The position numbers and the translations under genes were made by a program. Under the pieces are notes generated by a model. The model had not been told where the DNA came from and searched no databases. It was given only the letters and a program-made list of their open reading frames with translations. A DNA stretch of 64,000 nucleotides from Lineus longissimus (taxonomy: Eukaryota > Nemertea > Pilidiophora > Heteronemertea > Lineidae). How positions within the stretch are numbered: the stretch's first letter is position 1; the number at the start of each line of letters is the position of its first letter. Below, piece by piece: positions 62,374-64,000 of the stretch. The DNA lies in assembly GCF_910592395.1 (NCBI RefSeq), contig NC_088308.1, forward strand, positions 7,951,001-8,015,000, in the 5' to 3' direction.

Positions 62374-64000
62374 CTAAAATGAAGTGAGTGAGTCGATGAA
62401 AAGGCAAATATTACGAGATGCTTCTCTTTCAGCAAAATCCGAAGCTATGGTCTTTTTCCGGGTGTAATGGAGACTGGAAATAATTTTCAGCACCAACTGT
62501 TACATGTTGCTGGCGTCAAAGTCTGTTAAAATCGCTGCAGGGTCTTGATGATTAGGGCCTACGCAACTTTATGTATAGAATGATAAATATGTCTCATGAT
62601 GGTATTTCAAGAACATTATTTTGCTAAATGGTAATGTTACGAAGAATTCTCTGTGAACTTGGAATCTTTATTTCCATTAAAGGAAACCTATCAAAATGCT
62701 TATTAGAATGGAGAATTTTTAACGGCCCAGTTAAAACCTAAGGCGGGAATAAGCTTTCAGTGATAGATGTTAGCAGTTTTGAGTTCCCCTCATGTAGTTG
62801 ATTATGTAGCCAATGAGCTGCTTAAGAAGTAATCACCAATTTAGTTATTTTTACCACGTTCGGCTAGTCTAAATAAAGACTTGTGCCACGACTGGAGAGT
62901 GAATCACAGTATGATAATTCGTTTAGGCCCATTCAGCTTGAAGACATATTACAAACGCTTGTAGAGATGCCATATAGGCTGACATATGTGTACGCAAATC
63001 TTGAATTAAAATAGAGGGCTGTTCATGTTCGTTTATCAAGAGAAATCCAATATCATAATAGGTCAATGATCACTTTAACGAGTATTTACTTTCGGTTCAA
63101 AACAATGTAAAATATTTCATACTTGACTGTTGACCTTTAAAAAGGATTGGTGAGATCAGTGTCGGCCGCTAATTCAACATCCTGATTTTTGCCAAAGCAC
63201 AGCGATTACATTAGGTGTTGGCCAACTTACATGGCTATCTCATTTATTGTTTCATTAAGAAAGAGCACCATGTCTGATATCAGGGCAACTCCGTAAGCCG
63301 CTCTCGATATAGGAGGACCAGTGTTCATGTCAATCAAGTCCTTAAAATGATACCCATTCCAGTATGAGGACCACCTATGTAACGAAGTATAAACCGCTAC
63401 CGCCGGGCCGGTGCTCACACACAGAATGCATGCGCAGGTGGGGGAAGAATTGACTGCGGGGCAAGCCTGGCAATCCTCAATGTTACGCGTGCGTATTCAG
63501 TTACTAATTACTCCAACTGGAAACCGTCCTTAGTTGCACTTCGTCAATTACCCACAGTCTGTTAAGTACCTATTTCAATTTCAATTTCAACTAATTTTCA
63601 TCTGCTATAATGCACATGAGACTTATACAGTACAGATACAAACTATCAAGAATTCATAGTCTTTATAAATTCTTGCTATAGTATGTTCTAATAGAGATAC
63701 ACGTAACATGCATACATGTATACTGATATTCATTACACGAACTTTAAAAAAAGTGACAATGCGTAGGCCTACCGGTATAAAAAACAACAAAACATCAGGA
63801 GATGATCGTTTATTTTAGGTCTTTGCCCCAAAAGCAAGTCAAGCCTCAAGAGATGAAAGTCTAAGAAATGATACGATACACAAATAAGTAGATAAATATA
63901 GACAAAATAGATAAAATAGAAATGAAGACATGCCATGTCACATAACCCATAAAGCTGGGTTTTAAAGGGACACTATAAGGCAGCAGCTAGGCAGGCAAGA
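62374..64000. other. Upstream intron of the aminopeptidase, no exon confirmed
   Basis: The next upstream exon must end in phase 2 (completing an Arg codon), but I find no matching exon with M1 N-terminal signatures in this stretch. The gene very likely continues beyond the window. A minus-strand open frame at 63227-63418 is discussed under rejected items. Confidence 0.45.

Noticed and set aside
63227-63418. Minus-strand frame (WSSYWNGYHFKDLIDMNTG...) with a possible donor CAT/GTAAGT
   Set aside because: It does not resemble the N-terminal domain of M1 aminopeptidases, its phase cannot be tied to the exon at 62373, and I do not recognise it. It might be an exon of an unknown kind, but support is too weak.
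1-64000. CRISPR arrays, operons, ribosome binding sites or a prokaryotic defence system
   Set aside because: The genes are split by spliceosomal introns and are animal families; the tandem arrays have no spacer-repeat structure.

Overview
This is eukaryotic (metazoan) nuclear DNA. Every recognisable gene is split by GT-AG introns, and animal-specific families are present (a Dmbx paired-like homeobox gene, COX19, an M1 aminopeptidase N-like gene, a Death-domain gene). AT-rich introns, many minisatellites, fossil LINE and SINE pieces and a frequent ACATGTAC palindrome suggest a marine invertebrate, possibly a lophotrochozoan; the phylum is inference. I rebuilt exons by hand from splice sites, reading-frame phase and family knowledge; no alignment was run. 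Layout, left to right: (1) 1-2571, degenerate repeats. (2) 2572-10926, minus strand, an unnamed RNA-binding-type protein with about eight CCHC zinc knuckles and an RRM. (3) 10927-11286, a 360-bp divergent promoter gap. (4) 11287-13776, plus strand, COX19, three exons. (5) 12.1-17.2 kb, two copies in opposite orientation of a ~1.1-kb mobile repeat, with a 76-81-bp minisatellite between them. (6) 18736-24307, minus strand, a choline/ethanolamine-kinase-like gene. (7) 26306-28712, plus strand, a Death-domain protein with a beta-propeller-like C-terminus; its 5' end was not found. (8) 29853-33167, minus strand, Dmbx, complete coding sequence in five exons. (9) 33.2-49.2 kb, mostly non-coding, with dispersed repeats, minisatellites, a LINE remnant and a tRNA-derived SINE-like element. 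(10) 49292-62373, minus strand, an M1 aminopeptidase with 18 consecutive exons through the stop; the N-terminal exons were not found. The genes do not form one pathway; this is an ordinary animal gene neighbourhood. The most unusual feature is in the kinase gene. The 3' end of one coding exon and its splice donor have been amplified together into a 78-bp minisatellite (about 15 copies). Each copy offers another donor in the same phase and 26 more in-frame codons, until one copy carries a stop. Other points of note are a GC-AG intron required by frame in the same gene, a GAMEH instead of GAMEN motif in the aminopeptidase plus a decayed duplicate of one of its exons, a Death plus beta-propeller architecture, and frame-breaking decay in the last two zinc knuckles.
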